The position numbers and the translations under genes are program-made. A DNA stretch of 64,000 bases from Bacteroidales bacterium WCE2004. GTDB taxonomy: Bacteria > Bacteroidota > Bacteroidia > Bacteroidales > UBA932. The stretch covers positions 124,001 through 188,000 of the forward strand of contig FUZR01000002.1 in NCBI GenBank assembly GCA_900167895.1, in the 5' to 3' direction. The notes under the pieces were generated by a model that saw only the letters and a list, made by a program, of their open reading frames with translations, made no database searches and was not told where the DNA came from. Shown in pieces: positions 54,599 to 62,065 of the stretch; the first letter of the stretch is position 1, and every line of letters begins with the position of its first letter.

Positions 54599-54690
54599 AG
54601 TGCGGAAGACGTCCCAAATTCTTGCAGGTTAACCGCAAAAATGGCCTTTTTTGCGGAAGACGTCCCTGTTTCCGGGACGTCTTCCGCACT
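54599..54690 (+). repeat. REP-like palindromic repeat, left copy
   Basis: AGTGCGGAAGACGTCCC (54599-54615) pairs perfectly with GGGACGTCTTCCGCACT (54674-54690). GCGGAAGACGTCCC also recurs directly at 54653, giving alternative hairpins. It is 8 nt from the RAYT stop codon. Confidence 0.9.
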
Positions 54691-54698
54691 CGACACCC

Positions 54699-55571
54699 TT
54701 ATTCGCTATCGAGCAGGCGTGCCGCTTCGGCGTATGTGAGGCCGCAGACGCGGGCGATCTGGTTGGCGTCAGCGCTGAAGCGGAAGCGGATCTGGCGGAC
54801 GAATTCCGCCTTTTCGCCGGGCTGCAGTTCCAGGAAAGACTCTTTCTGGAACAGGCTGAGGCACAGATCCCGCATCGAAGCCAGGATGGTCTGGTCTCGA
54901 AAAGCCGGTAAACAGTCGCCGTCAACCTCTATCCGCTTTCTGGCTTTGGAAGAACTGTGCAGGAAATAGTTCATGCGGCGGGGCGTACGGAAGAGCAGTT
55001 CCACCGTCCGGACATCCACATACTGTCCGGGAGTGATGTACCCGTCTTCAGACAGGGTCCATGCCTTCGGAAGTATATTGCAGGCGCTATGCAGCAGCCG
55101 TTCCCGGGCCCGGTCGGAGAGTGCTCCCAGGGGTGTGCCTCCGGGCTTGGTAGAGGTGAAAAAAGCATTCCCTGTCCCCCAGGGATATTGGCTTGGATGC
55201 GAGCAGATGTTGGCCGCCACACAGTTCATCTGTACATAGGCGACAGCCCGCTCTACGGCCTCGTCTTCACTGGGAATCAGCTTGACATCCAATCCATTTC
55301 CACGAAGGAATTCGGCAATGCCATATTTCTTTCTGTAATAGATGGAATAGCGGTGCTTGAACTGGTTGACGAAGTCGATGACGTCCTTTCGCCGGCCGCG
55401 CAGCACGAGGTGTACGTGGTTGGACATCAGGATGAAAGCCAGTACGATGACTTCCGGGCAGCAGGCGGCCTGGATGGCGATGTAGTTCATGGCGACCTTG
55501 AAGTCTTCTTCGTCCCGGAACCAGAGACCGTCCTCGAGGTGGGCGGTCGTGAGCAGATAGATCTTTTTCAT
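54699..55571 (-). CDS. REP-associated tyrosine transposase (RAYT, Y1 family)
   Basis: A protein of 290 residues from the ATG at 55571. The HUH motif is MSNHVHLVLRG (His52, His54). The catalytic tyrosine is probably Tyr112 in AVAYVQMNCVAANIC, aligned with the YI-x2-NPVxA segment of RAYTs. A C-terminal part of about 110 residues ends in ANQIARVCGLTYAEAARLL, a helix-turn-helix-like segment. Such enzymes nick and join single-stranded REP hairpins. Palindromes matching this model adjoin the gene. It appears intact. Confidence 0.92.
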   Translation of the reverse strand: MKKIYLLTTAHLEDGLWFRDEEDFKVAMNYIAIQAACCPEVIVLAFILMSNHVHLVLRGRRKDVIDFVNQFKHRYSIYYRKKYGIAEFLRGNGLDVKLIPSEDEAVERAVAYVQMNCVAANICSHPSQYPWGTGNAFFTSTKPGGTPLGALSDRARERLLHSACNILPKAWTLSEDGYITPGQYVDVRTVELLFRTPRRMNYFLHSSSKARKRIEVDGDCLPAFRDQTILASMRDLCLSLFQKESFLELQPGEKAEFVRQIRFRFSADANQIARVCGLTYAEAARLLDSE

Positions 55572-55606
55572 AGTTTTCAAAGTGTTTGGTTCCCTAAAGA
55601 TAGTGT

Positions 55607-55614
55607 TATATTTG
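55607..55614 (+). promoter_or_regulatory. -7 promoter box of the AlkD-like gene
   Basis: TATATTTG ends 15 nt before the ATG at 55630. Confidence 0.55.
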
Positions 55615-55629
55615 TACAAAAGAAAATCG

Positions 55630-56343
55630 ATGAACGTCCTGCTTTCCAACATGCTCTCCCACGCCGATCCGTCGCAGGCGCCGGGGCTGGCCCGCTTCTT
55701 CAAGACCGGGCCGGGACAGTATGGCGAAGGGGACAAGTTCCTGGGAATCAAGGTGCCCGTGACGCGCGAGGTCGTCCGCCGGTGCTGGCGGGAAGTCGGC
55801 TTCGCGGAGCTGGAGGAGTGCCTGGCCAGCGAGTACCACGAAGTGCGGCTGGCGGGCCTGCTGGCCCTGGTCCAGGTCTTCGCGCACGCGAAGAAGGACC
55901 AGGCCCTGCGCCGCCGCTGCGTGGATTTCTACCTTTCGCATACCGGCCGGATCAACAACTGGGACCTCGTGGACCTGTCCTGCTATCCGCTGCTGGGCGA
56001 GTGGCTGCTGGACAAGGACCGCACGCTCCTGTACGACCTCGCCCGCAATGGCAAGACGCTCTGGGAGCAGCGCATCGGCATCGTCAGCACGATGACGCTG
56101 GTCCGCCACGGGCAACTGGCGGACACCTTCGCCATCGCGGACATCCTCCTGCACCATCCCCACGACCTCATCCACAAGGCGGTCGGCTGGCTGCTGCGGG
56201 AGGCCGGCAAGCGCGACAAGGCCGCGCTCGTGGCCTTCCTGGCGCCCCGCTACCGCTCGATGCCGCGCACCATGCTGCGCTATGCCATCGAGAAATTCCC
56301 CGAAGCGGAGCGCAAATCTTATCTGGACGGCCATGCCCACTGA
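55630..56343 (+). CDS. DNA alkylation repair protein, AlkD-like
   Basis: HEAT-like repeat protein of 237 residues from the ATG at 55630. The N-terminal KFLGIKVPVTREVVRRCWRE and the central INNWDLVDLSCYPLLGEWL are family signatures (the latter with the Trp-Asp that flanks the DNA), and MPRTMLRYAIEKFPEAERKSYL is the usual end. AlkD excises N3- and N7-alkylated purines. The gene is divergent from the RAYT and lies inside the inverted REP pair, so it may travel with it, or the REPs may simply be terminators. Confidence 0.93.
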   Translation: MNVLLSNMLSHADPSQAPGLARFFKTGPGQYGEGDKFLGIKVPVTREVVRRCWREVGFAELEECLASEYHEVRLAGLLALVQVFAHAKKDQALRRRCVDFYLSHTGRINNWDLVDLSCYPLLGEWLLDKDRTLLYDLARNGKTLWEQRIGIVSTMTLVRHGQLADTFAIADILLHHPHDLIHKAVGWLLREAGKRDKAALVAFLAPRYRSMPRTMLRYAIEKFPEAERKSYLDGHAH

Positions 56344-56426
56344 GAAGCATCCTCTCGAGCCTGTCCGATGCCGCTGCCGCAGAAGGCGGAAATCTGCCGG
56401 CGGCTCTTCACTGAAAGATGAAACAG

Positions 56427-56517
56427 GTGCGGAAGACGTCCCCAAATTTGGGACGTCTTCCGCAAAAAAGGCCGTATTTGCGGTTAACCTCCAAGAATCT
56501 GGGACGTCTTCCGCACT
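56427..56517 (-). repeat. REP-like palindromic repeat, right copy (inverted)
   Basis: The reverse complement matches the 54599 copy along its length apart from a few substitutions and a different inner loop. GTGCGGAAGACGTCCC at the start and GGGACGTCTTCCGCAC at the end pair. The shared middle includes GGTTAACC and a run of six A/T. Confidence 0.9.
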
Positions 56518-56555
56518 CCTGGGGGAAAGGCGGGTCCGATGGAGAAAGACAGGCG

Positions 56556-57821
56556 TCAAGCGCCGAGGGTGAGGCTGTGGTCGATGCAGGCGGGGTATTC
56601 CTCGGGGTAATGGGTGACCATCACCAGGGTCTTGCCGGGGGCGCCGCAGAAGCGGTCCAGCAAGGCCTTGACGCGCAGGCGCTGCGCCTCGTCAAGCCCG
56701 TGGAGCGGCTCGTCGAGGATATAGAGCGGCGGATCCTTGACGAAGGCGCGCGCCACCAGGCAGAGGCGCTGCTCGCCGCTGGAGAGCCGCAGGAAGGGGC
56801 GTTCGGCGAGCTCCGCGATGCCGAACTCGGCCATCCAGCGGCGCGCGCAGGCGTATTGCTCTGCGGAAGGATGGCGGTAGAGCCCCTCGGTGTCGAAGAG
56901 CCCGCTCGTGACGATGTCCAGCGCGGGCGCGTCCACCTGGAAGGCCCGGTGCAGCTCGGGGCTCACGAAGCCGATATTCTTCTTGATATCCCAGATCGTC
57001 TCCCCCGAGCCGCGCGGGCGGCCGAAGAGTTCGATGTCGCAGGCGTAGGCCTTGGGATTGTCGGCGCAGACCAGACTCAGCAGCGTGCTCTTGCCGCTGC
57101 CGTTGGCGCCGGTCAGCGCCCAGTGCTCGCCGGTGCGGACCGTCCAGTTCAGGCGGTCCAGCAGCACGCGGTCGCCGAAGCGGACCGTCACGTCGCGCAT
57201 GCGGACGACGGGCGCCGGCAGCACCGCGTCCAGGTAAGCCTCCAGGGGCACTTTCTCCCCCGCCTCGCCGCCCCGTACGGGAATCACGTGCGTGATGAAA
57301 GAAGGAATCTCCGCCGGGCGCGAGAGCACCAGCAGGAGCGTCGTCGAAGCCGCCAGGGCGGCCAACAGACGCGCCAGGAGCGCTCGCGTGCGCGGATCGA
57401 GCCCGATGAAGGGATTGTCGACGACCAGCACCGAGGGGCCGTCGAGCAGCGCGCGCGTGAGCTGGAATTTACGCAGCTCCCCGCTGGAAAGGATGACGAG
57501 CGGCTTGTCCAGCAAGCCCTCCAGCCCGAACAGGGCCGTCAGCTCCGCCAGGCGCCGGCGGGCGCCCTCCGGGTCGCGGCCCGCCGCGGCCTCCTTGCGG
57601 AGCAACTCGCCCGCGGCCGGCGGCTCCCCTTCCAGGGTGAAGAGGTTCCAGCGCTGCTGCATGAAATAGTTGCGGTCGCCGTAGCTCCCGTAAGAATCGC
57701 GGAAAGTGATGTATTTGGCGCCGGTGCGGCCGGCAAACGCAGCCGCGAGGCGGCTCTTGCCGGAAGCGTTGGGCCCGACCAGGGCCACCTGCTCCCCCTT
57801 GAGGATATCCAGCCCGCTCAT
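56556..57821 (-). CDS. Tandem ABC ATPase, ModF-like
   Basis: A protein of 421 residues with two ATP-binding domains and no membrane part. Domain 1 has GPNASGKSRLAAAFAG and LSSGELRKFQLTRALL with VVDNPFIGLDP. Domain 2 has GANGSGKSTLLSLVC, LSSGEQRLCLVARAFV and ILDEPLHGLD. This resembles ModF/PhrA, cytosolic proteins of unclear role that are sometimes near molybdate genes, none of which are seen here. It overlaps tcdA by 4 nt. Confidence 0.85.
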   Translation of the reverse strand: MSGLDILKGEQVALVGPNASGKSRLAAAFAGRTGAKYITFRDSYGSYGDRNYFMQQRWNLFTLEGEPPAAGELLRKEAAAGRDPEGARRRLAELTALFGLEGLLDKPLVILSSGELRKFQLTRALLDGPSVLVVDNPFIGLDPRTRALLARLLAALAASTTLLLVLSRPAEIPSFITHVIPVRGGEAGEKVPLEAYLDAVLPAPVVRMRDVTVRFGDRVLLDRLNWTVRTGEHWALTGANGSGKSTLLSLVCADNPKAYACDIELFGRPRGSGETIWDIKKNIGFVSPELHRAFQVDAPALDIVTSGLFDTEGLYRHPSAEQYACARRWMAEFGIAELAERPFLRLSSGEQRLCLVARAFVKDPPLYILDEPLHGLDEAQRLRVKALLDRFCGAPGKTLVMVTHYPEEYPACIDHSLTLGA

Positions 57822-58564
57822 CCCTGCACGACCGTCTTCTTATAGACATCCTCGATCACCAGCCCGCAGAGCGTCATCCCGAAGATGGCGGTGACGTGCG
57901 CGAGCGAGCCGTTGATCTGCGCCTTGTTGAACAGGTCCGTCTCCGCCACGGCCCGGGCGCCGCGGTTGGGCAGCACCTCCTCGTCATAGACGCAGCGGAA
58001 CTTATGTCCCGGCCAGGTGTGGTCCTGCTTGAAGCGCTTGCGGAGCGCGGCCCCCAGCGGGCAGCCGCGGACGTTCCAGAATTCGGCCACGCGCACCTGC
58101 GCAGGGTCGATCTTGAGGGCCGCGCCCATCGAGCTGAAGAACACCGCCGACGTGCGCGTGGCCCGCAGGATCAGCTCGCCCTTATCCTTGAGCGAGTCGA
58201 TCGCATCCAGGATATAATCATAAGAATCGAGGTCGAATTCGTCTGCCGTCTCAGCGCTGAAGACCTTCTGCACGGGCACGATCCCGGCGTCCGGCGCGAT
58301 CTCGAGCAGCCGCTCGCGCAGCGCCTCCACCTTGACCTGCCCCACCGTGCGGGTGGTGGCCATCAGCTGGCGGTTGACGTTGCTCGCGCTGATGCGGTCG
58401 GCATCCACCAGCGTGAGGTGCTTCACGCCCGAGCGGACCAGCCCCTCGGCGCACCAGCTGCCCACGCCGCCCACGCCGAACAGCGCTACGCGCACTTCGG
58501 CCAGGCGCGCGAGCACGTCGGCGCCCAACAGCAGTTCCGTCCGGTTGGAATATGCGTTATCCAT
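57818..58564 (-). CDS. tcdA: tRNA threonylcarbamoyladenosine dehydratase
   Basis: E1-like enzyme of 248 residues that cyclises t6A37 in tRNA to ct6A using ATP. The adenylation site is RVALFGVGGVGSWCAEGLVRSG, then DADRISASNVNRQLMA. DYILDAIDSLKDKGELI and GAALRKRFKQDHTW are as in TcdA/CsdL. The late NGSLAHVTAIFGMTLCGLV helix is typical. A -7 box lies 4 nt upstream, and the gene is translationally coupled to the ABC ATPase. Confidence 0.93.
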   Translation of the reverse strand: MDNAYSNRTELLLGADVLARLAEVRVALFGVGGVGSWCAEGLVRSGVKHLTLVDADRISASNVNRQLMATTRTVGQVKVEALRERLLEIAPDAGIVPVQKVFSAETADEFDLDSYDYILDAIDSLKDKGELILRATRTSAVFFSSMGAALKIDPAQVRVAEFWNVRGCPLGAALRKRFKQDHTWPGHKFRCVYDEEVLPNRGARAVAETDLFNKAQINGSLAHVTAIFGMTLCGLVIEDVYKKTVVQG

Positions 58565-58568
58565 ACGG

Positions 58569-58576
58569 CAAAGATA
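58569..58576 (-). promoter_or_regulatory. -7 promoter box of tcdA
   Basis: Minus-strand TATCTTTG ends 4 nt before the ATG. Confidence 0.6.
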
Positions 58577-58595
58577 GGCATATTCTCGTATTTTT

Positions 58596-58964
58596 CTACC
58601 GGATACTGCGCCCGAACGGGAAAAGAGAGTTGGACGCCATCTTGAAGTGCTGCACCCCGAAAGGGATGCCGATGATCGTGATGCAGAAAAGCAACCCGAA
58701 AACCAGGTGCAGCAACGCGATCTCCCACCATCCCAGCAGGATCCAGAGCAGGTTCATCACGGAAGAAAGGCAACCCGGCTCCGACGGCCTGAACACCATT
58801 TCGCGCCCGAACGGCCAGAGCGCAAAAGCCCCCAGCTTGAAGAGCTGGACCCCGAACGGGATTCCGACGATGGTCACGCACATCACCAGTCCGACGACGA
58901 AGTACAAAAGGGCGATCACAAAACCGCCGAAAAGCACCCAGATAATATTTCCAAGAAATTTCAT
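58596..58964 (-). CDS. YccF domain membrane protein
   Basis: A protein of 122 residues from the ATG at 58964, with two repeated halves. Each has a Trp-rich helix (NIIWVLFGGFVIALLYFVVG, NLLWILLGWWEIALLHLVFG) followed by VGIPFGVQLFKLG or IGIPFGVQHFKMA. This duplicated pattern defines the YccF family of small inner-membrane proteins of unknown function. It lies 7 nt after the M28 peptidase gene on the same strand. Confidence 0.9.
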   Translation of the reverse strand: MKFLGNIIWVLFGGFVIALLYFVVGLVMCVTIVGIPFGVQLFKLGAFALWPFGREMVFRPSEPGCLSSVMNLLWILLGWWEIALLHLVFGLLFCITIIGIPFGVQHFKMASNSLFPFGRSIR

Positions 58965-58971
58965 AAGCGCA

Positions 58972-60255
58972 TCAATATCCTTTTCCAAACCGCGAAACCA
59001 TACGCGTAACAATCGTGAAGACAGGCACATAGCTGTCATACTTGACCGTCCGGAGGTTGTCGTTGGGCGTATGGTAGTACTGGAAGGCAGAGCCGTTCTC
59101 GTTCATCAGGAAGATGCACGGCACGCCGCGGACGGCAAACGGATAATGGTCGCTGTTGGCGGCAAGCTCGGCGCGATGCAGCGGGCTGTGCAGAGGCGAA
59201 CCGGCAGACAGCTCGGCGACGGCCCGCTCGTAACGCGCCAGTCCCGCATCGCTGACCTCGCAGTACATCTCCTCACAGTCGTCGCCGATCATGTCGATGT
59301 TGAACAGATAGCTGATCTGCTCCAGCGGGACGACCGGATGCTCCGCATACCAGGTCGAACCGCGCAGGCCCGCCTCCTCGCCGGAGAAAGCGATGAAATA
59401 CATGTCGTACTCCGGCCGGTTCTCCGCATAATGGGCCGCCAGCGTGAGGATCGTGGCCACGCCCGACGCATTGTCGTTGGCGCCCGGATAGAAGACGTGC
59501 CGCCCCTGGTTGCCGAGGTGGTCGTAGTGCGCCGTGAACACGAAACAGCTGTCATGGCGCGCACCGTTGATCTTGGCGATCACGTTCTCCGTCTCATACG
59601 CTTCCAGGAAGGCGTTCTCGACGTCGAGCCGGACCCGGCGCGCGCCGGAAATGGCCTCCGGCGTCACCCAGACGATGGGTTTGTCCACCACGTGGTCGCC
59701 GTAGGCCTTGTAGAACTTGAGCGGCGCGGCCCAGGTGTAGAGGAGGCCGGCGTTGGCGCACTCGCCCGCCGTCTGCAGGCGCGAGAACACCTCCCGGTGC
59801 CTGTAGGTGAAGAGGAAATCGCAGCAGACCATCGCGTCCGCCCATTCGGGCTTCGCCAGGTCCGCGAAGATCCGGTCGGGATTGAAATCCGCCGTGTCGA
59901 CGTAGTAGACCGGATACTCCCCCTTCGCGCCGGGAGAATACTCCCGCATCGAATAATCGATGCCGGCCCGCAGCCTGCGGCCGTCGGCCCACATCTTCAT
60001 GTTGCCGCTGAAAGTATTGATGTCGAGGGTGAACGGCTGGACCGAAATCTCGTCCACGCCGGATTTCTCAAACTCCTTCACGACGTATTCCCGCGCCTTG
60101 CGGACGCCGTCGCGCGCATAGCCGCGCCCCTGGAAATGGGCGCTGCTGAGCTGCTTGACGACCCGCCGGAAGCGGGGCAGGTCCTGCGCCTGCGCGGCGG
60201 GAACCGCCAGCAGAGCCAGGCCCAGGGAAAGGAGAGCAATCAACGATTTCTTCAT
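58972..60255 (-). CDS. Secreted M28-family metallopeptidase
   Basis: A protein of 427 residues with a signal peptide (LIALLSLGLALLAVPAAQA before QDLP). A PA-like insert separates the N-terminal part from the peptidase domain. The two zinc ions are held by FTAHYDHLG (His, Asp), GANDNASGV (Asp), FSGEEAGLRGS (Glu, catalytic Glu beside it), NIDMIGDD (Asp) and YYHTPNDN (His). It should be an aminopeptidase or carboxypeptidase acting outside the inner membrane. It lies 12 nt downstream of the acyltransferase 3 gene. Confidence 0.92.
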   Translation of the reverse strand: MKKSLIALLSLGLALLAVPAAQAQDLPRFRRVVKQLSSAHFQGRGYARDGVRKAREYVVKEFEKSGVDEISVQPFTLDINTFSGNMKMWADGRRLRAGIDYSMREYSPGAKGEYPVYYVDTADFNPDRIFADLAKPEWADAMVCCDFLFTYRHREVFSRLQTAGECANAGLLYTWAAPLKFYKAYGDHVVDKPIVWVTPEAISGARRVRLDVENAFLEAYETENVIAKINGARHDSCFVFTAHYDHLGNQGRHVFYPGANDNASGVATILTLAAHYAENRPEYDMYFIAFSGEEAGLRGSTWYAEHPVVPLEQISYLFNIDMIGDDCEEMYCEVSDAGLARYERAVAELSAGSPLHSPLHRAELAANSDHYPFAVRGVPCIFLMNENGSAFQYYHTPNDNLRTVKYDSYVPVFTIVTRMVSRFGKGY

Positions 60256-60267
60256 AGTATCAATGGA

Positions 60268-61311
60268 TTAAAGTACTTTCTTGACGCCCGGAATCAGCCG
60301 GACAAGCCAGGTGAAGACGAAGGAGAGCACCGTGACGACGGCACCGACGCAGAAGAATTTGCCGAAGGCACCCATCCAGACGCCGTCCACCGCGTGCTGG
60401 AACGCCAGCATCAGGATCATATGGAAGACATAGGCGCCATACGACTGCGCGGCGCACCACTTCCAGAAGCGGCCGCTCCAGTTGCCGCATTCGCGGAACA
60501 GCCACAGCAGGCCGAACGAGATGAACACGCACATCAGCGACTCGTAGATCCCGAACCAGCGCCACACGAACGCGCTCCAGGGGCCGTCACCGCGCAGGTA
60601 GTTGCCCACGGCGAACAGGACGCCGAGCGCAAGCGAGGCGGCCCCGGCACCGCGGCCCATCTTCTCGATCCAGCCGCAGCGGCCCGCCAGCACGCCGGCC
60701 GCAAACATCATCACATATTGCAGATAATGAGCCGGTTCGAGCGGCAGCGGAATGATCCCGAAGGGCCAGATCCAGTGGTCCTGCGGGCTGACCTGGCGGA
60801 TGAAATAGCTGCCCACGCCCATCACAAGGGCAAAAGCGAGCAGGCCCCAGAGCGGAAGCCGCTGCACGCGGCATCCGGAGATGGGCGGGAAGATGCGGCG
60901 GATCAGCGCATAGACCAGGCAGAACACCAGCAGGCTCTCCACGAACCACATGTGCCCGATCTCGTACTTGCCGGTCGCGGCAGACATGATGCCGCCCATG
61001 ACGAGCAGCGGGATGCCGAGGCGCAGGAGCTTCTTGCGGACGAAGACCCGGGCGCCGTTCCGGTCGTAGCTGCGCGGCACGAAATAGCCGGAAATCAGGA
61101 AATAAAGCCCCATGAAGAAGCTGGCGTTGGTGGAGAAGAAATGCCAGATCCAGGGCATGAATTCAGCGGAATTACTGGGCTGATAGGCCCATCCCCCGCC
61201 GGTGCCGTAGGCCTGCCCGGCGTGGTGGAAGATGACCAGAACGGTCAGGAGGACCTTCAGGTTGTCCAGATAATTGAGACGCGGAGCGCCGGAAGCTGAT
61301 TTGTTTTCCAT
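60268..61311 (-). CDS. Acyltransferase 3 family membrane protein
   Basis: A protein of 347 residues with about ten helices. RLNYLDNLKVLLTVLVIFHHAGQAYG near the N-terminus holds the family His pair, and FFMGLYFLISGYFVPRSYDRNG with FVRKKLLRLGIPLL is characteristic. Members transfer acetyl or other acyl groups to sugars or glycans at the cell surface. No sugar-polymer locus is present to identify the acceptor. It is upstream of the M28 peptidase gene. Confidence 0.9.
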   Translation of the reverse strand: MENKSASGAPRLNYLDNLKVLLTVLVIFHHAGQAYGTGGGWAYQPSNSAEFMPWIWHFFSTNASFFMGLYFLISGYFVPRSYDRNGARVFVRKKLLRLGIPLLVMGGIMSAATGKYEIGHMWFVESLLVFCLVYALIRRIFPPISGCRVQRLPLWGLLAFALVMGVGSYFIRQVSPQDHWIWPFGIIPLPLEPAHYLQYVMMFAAGVLAGRCGWIEKMGRGAGAASLALGVLFAVGNYLRGDGPWSAFVWRWFGIYESLMCVFISFGLLWLFRECGNWSGRFWKWCAAQSYGAYVFHMILMLAFQHAVDGVWMGAFGKFFCVGAVVTVLSFVFTWLVRLIPGVKKVL

Positions 61312-61351
61312 AATCGTTTACAATATTACGAATAAATAACGAATGTTTTTG

Positions 61352-61380
61352 AAGAATGTTGCAACATGCGGCACATTCTT
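61352..61380. promoter_or_regulatory. Inverted repeats upstream of the 61409 gene
   Basis: AAGAATGT (61352-61359) is mirrored by ACATTCTT (61373-61380), and ATGTTGCAACAT (61356-61367) is a perfect 12-bp palindrome. They lie in the gap between divergent genes, so operator function is plausible. Confidence 0.45.
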
Positions 61381-61408
61381 TGAGAAAGCAGCTACGTCAC
61401 TGAATGAT

Positions 61409-62005
61409 ATGAAATACTTTATCGCCTTCGCCCTGTTCCTGGCCGGTGCCGCGCTCCTGCGGGCACAGGACCAGTCAGCGACCCCCATCGACGGCCCGGT
61501 CATCAAGACCGACTCGCTCAAGCGGCAGCCCGTCTTCGTGCCGCAGCTCATCACACCGCCGGCATCGGCCAACGACCCGATTTTCAAGCCGATGGACATT
61601 CCGGTGTATGAGAGCAAGGAGCAGCGCGCGTTGCGCACGGCGGAGCGCGTCCGGGCGCAGATGATGCCCTCGCTGATACGCAACATGGCATGGCTGCGGG
61701 CCGCGATGACGCCGTCTTTCTTCCGCCCCACCCCGATGGGCTACGTGCCCCTGCAGTCGAGCAACCCCAACATCATGGCGAAGGAACCCGGATTCTACCC
61801 CTACGACAACCCGGCCTCGCCCGTCAACATCCCGCAGACCATCCGCACCGAATACGACTTCGCTACGGGCAAATACAAGATGGTGCCGATCCCCTGGGAG
61901 GAATACAGCCAGTACCAGTTCTACCGCTTCAATCCTTCCAACTTCAACAATGCGCCCGTCCCCCAGGTCAACCTGACCCCCGGCGACCAGATTATGCGTC
62001 GCTAA
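61409..62005 (+). CDS. Secreted protein of unknown function
   Basis: A protein of 198 residues from the ATG at 61409, giving signal peptide MKYFIAFALFLAGAALLRA before QDQS; a longer reading begins in the inverted repeats. The mature part is Pro-, Asn- and Met-rich (SSNPNIMAKEPGFYPYDNP, FYRFNPSNFNNAPVPQVN) and lacks membrane strands or enzyme motifs. I do not recognise the family. It precedes a TonB receptor on the same strand by 60 nt, so the two may be linked. Confidence 0.6.
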   Translation: MKYFIAFALFLAGAALLRAQDQSATPIDGPVIKTDSLKRQPVFVPQLITPPASANDPIFKPMDIPVYESKEQRALRTAERVRAQMMPSLIRNMAWLRAAMTPSFFRPTPMGYVPLQSSNPNIMAKEPGFYPYDNPASPVNIPQTIRTEYDFATGKYKMVPIPWEEYSQYQFYRFNPSNFNNAPVPQVNLTPGDQIMRR

Positions 62006-62065
62006 ATCAAAAAGCAAGAATAATCCTAATTCCTGCCCTTCCCGTTCTAAAATATTTCATCGGCA

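Larger units (their letters stand above)
54599..56517. mobile_element. RAYT-REP unit carrying an AlkD-like gene (candidate)
   Basis: Inverted copies of a 91-bp palindromic repeat at 54599-54690 and 56427-56517 bracket a tyrosine transposase gene (minus) and a DNA alkylation repair gene (plus). REP-RAYT pairing is known from other bacteria. That the alkD-like gene is cargo is inference. Confidence 0.6.
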
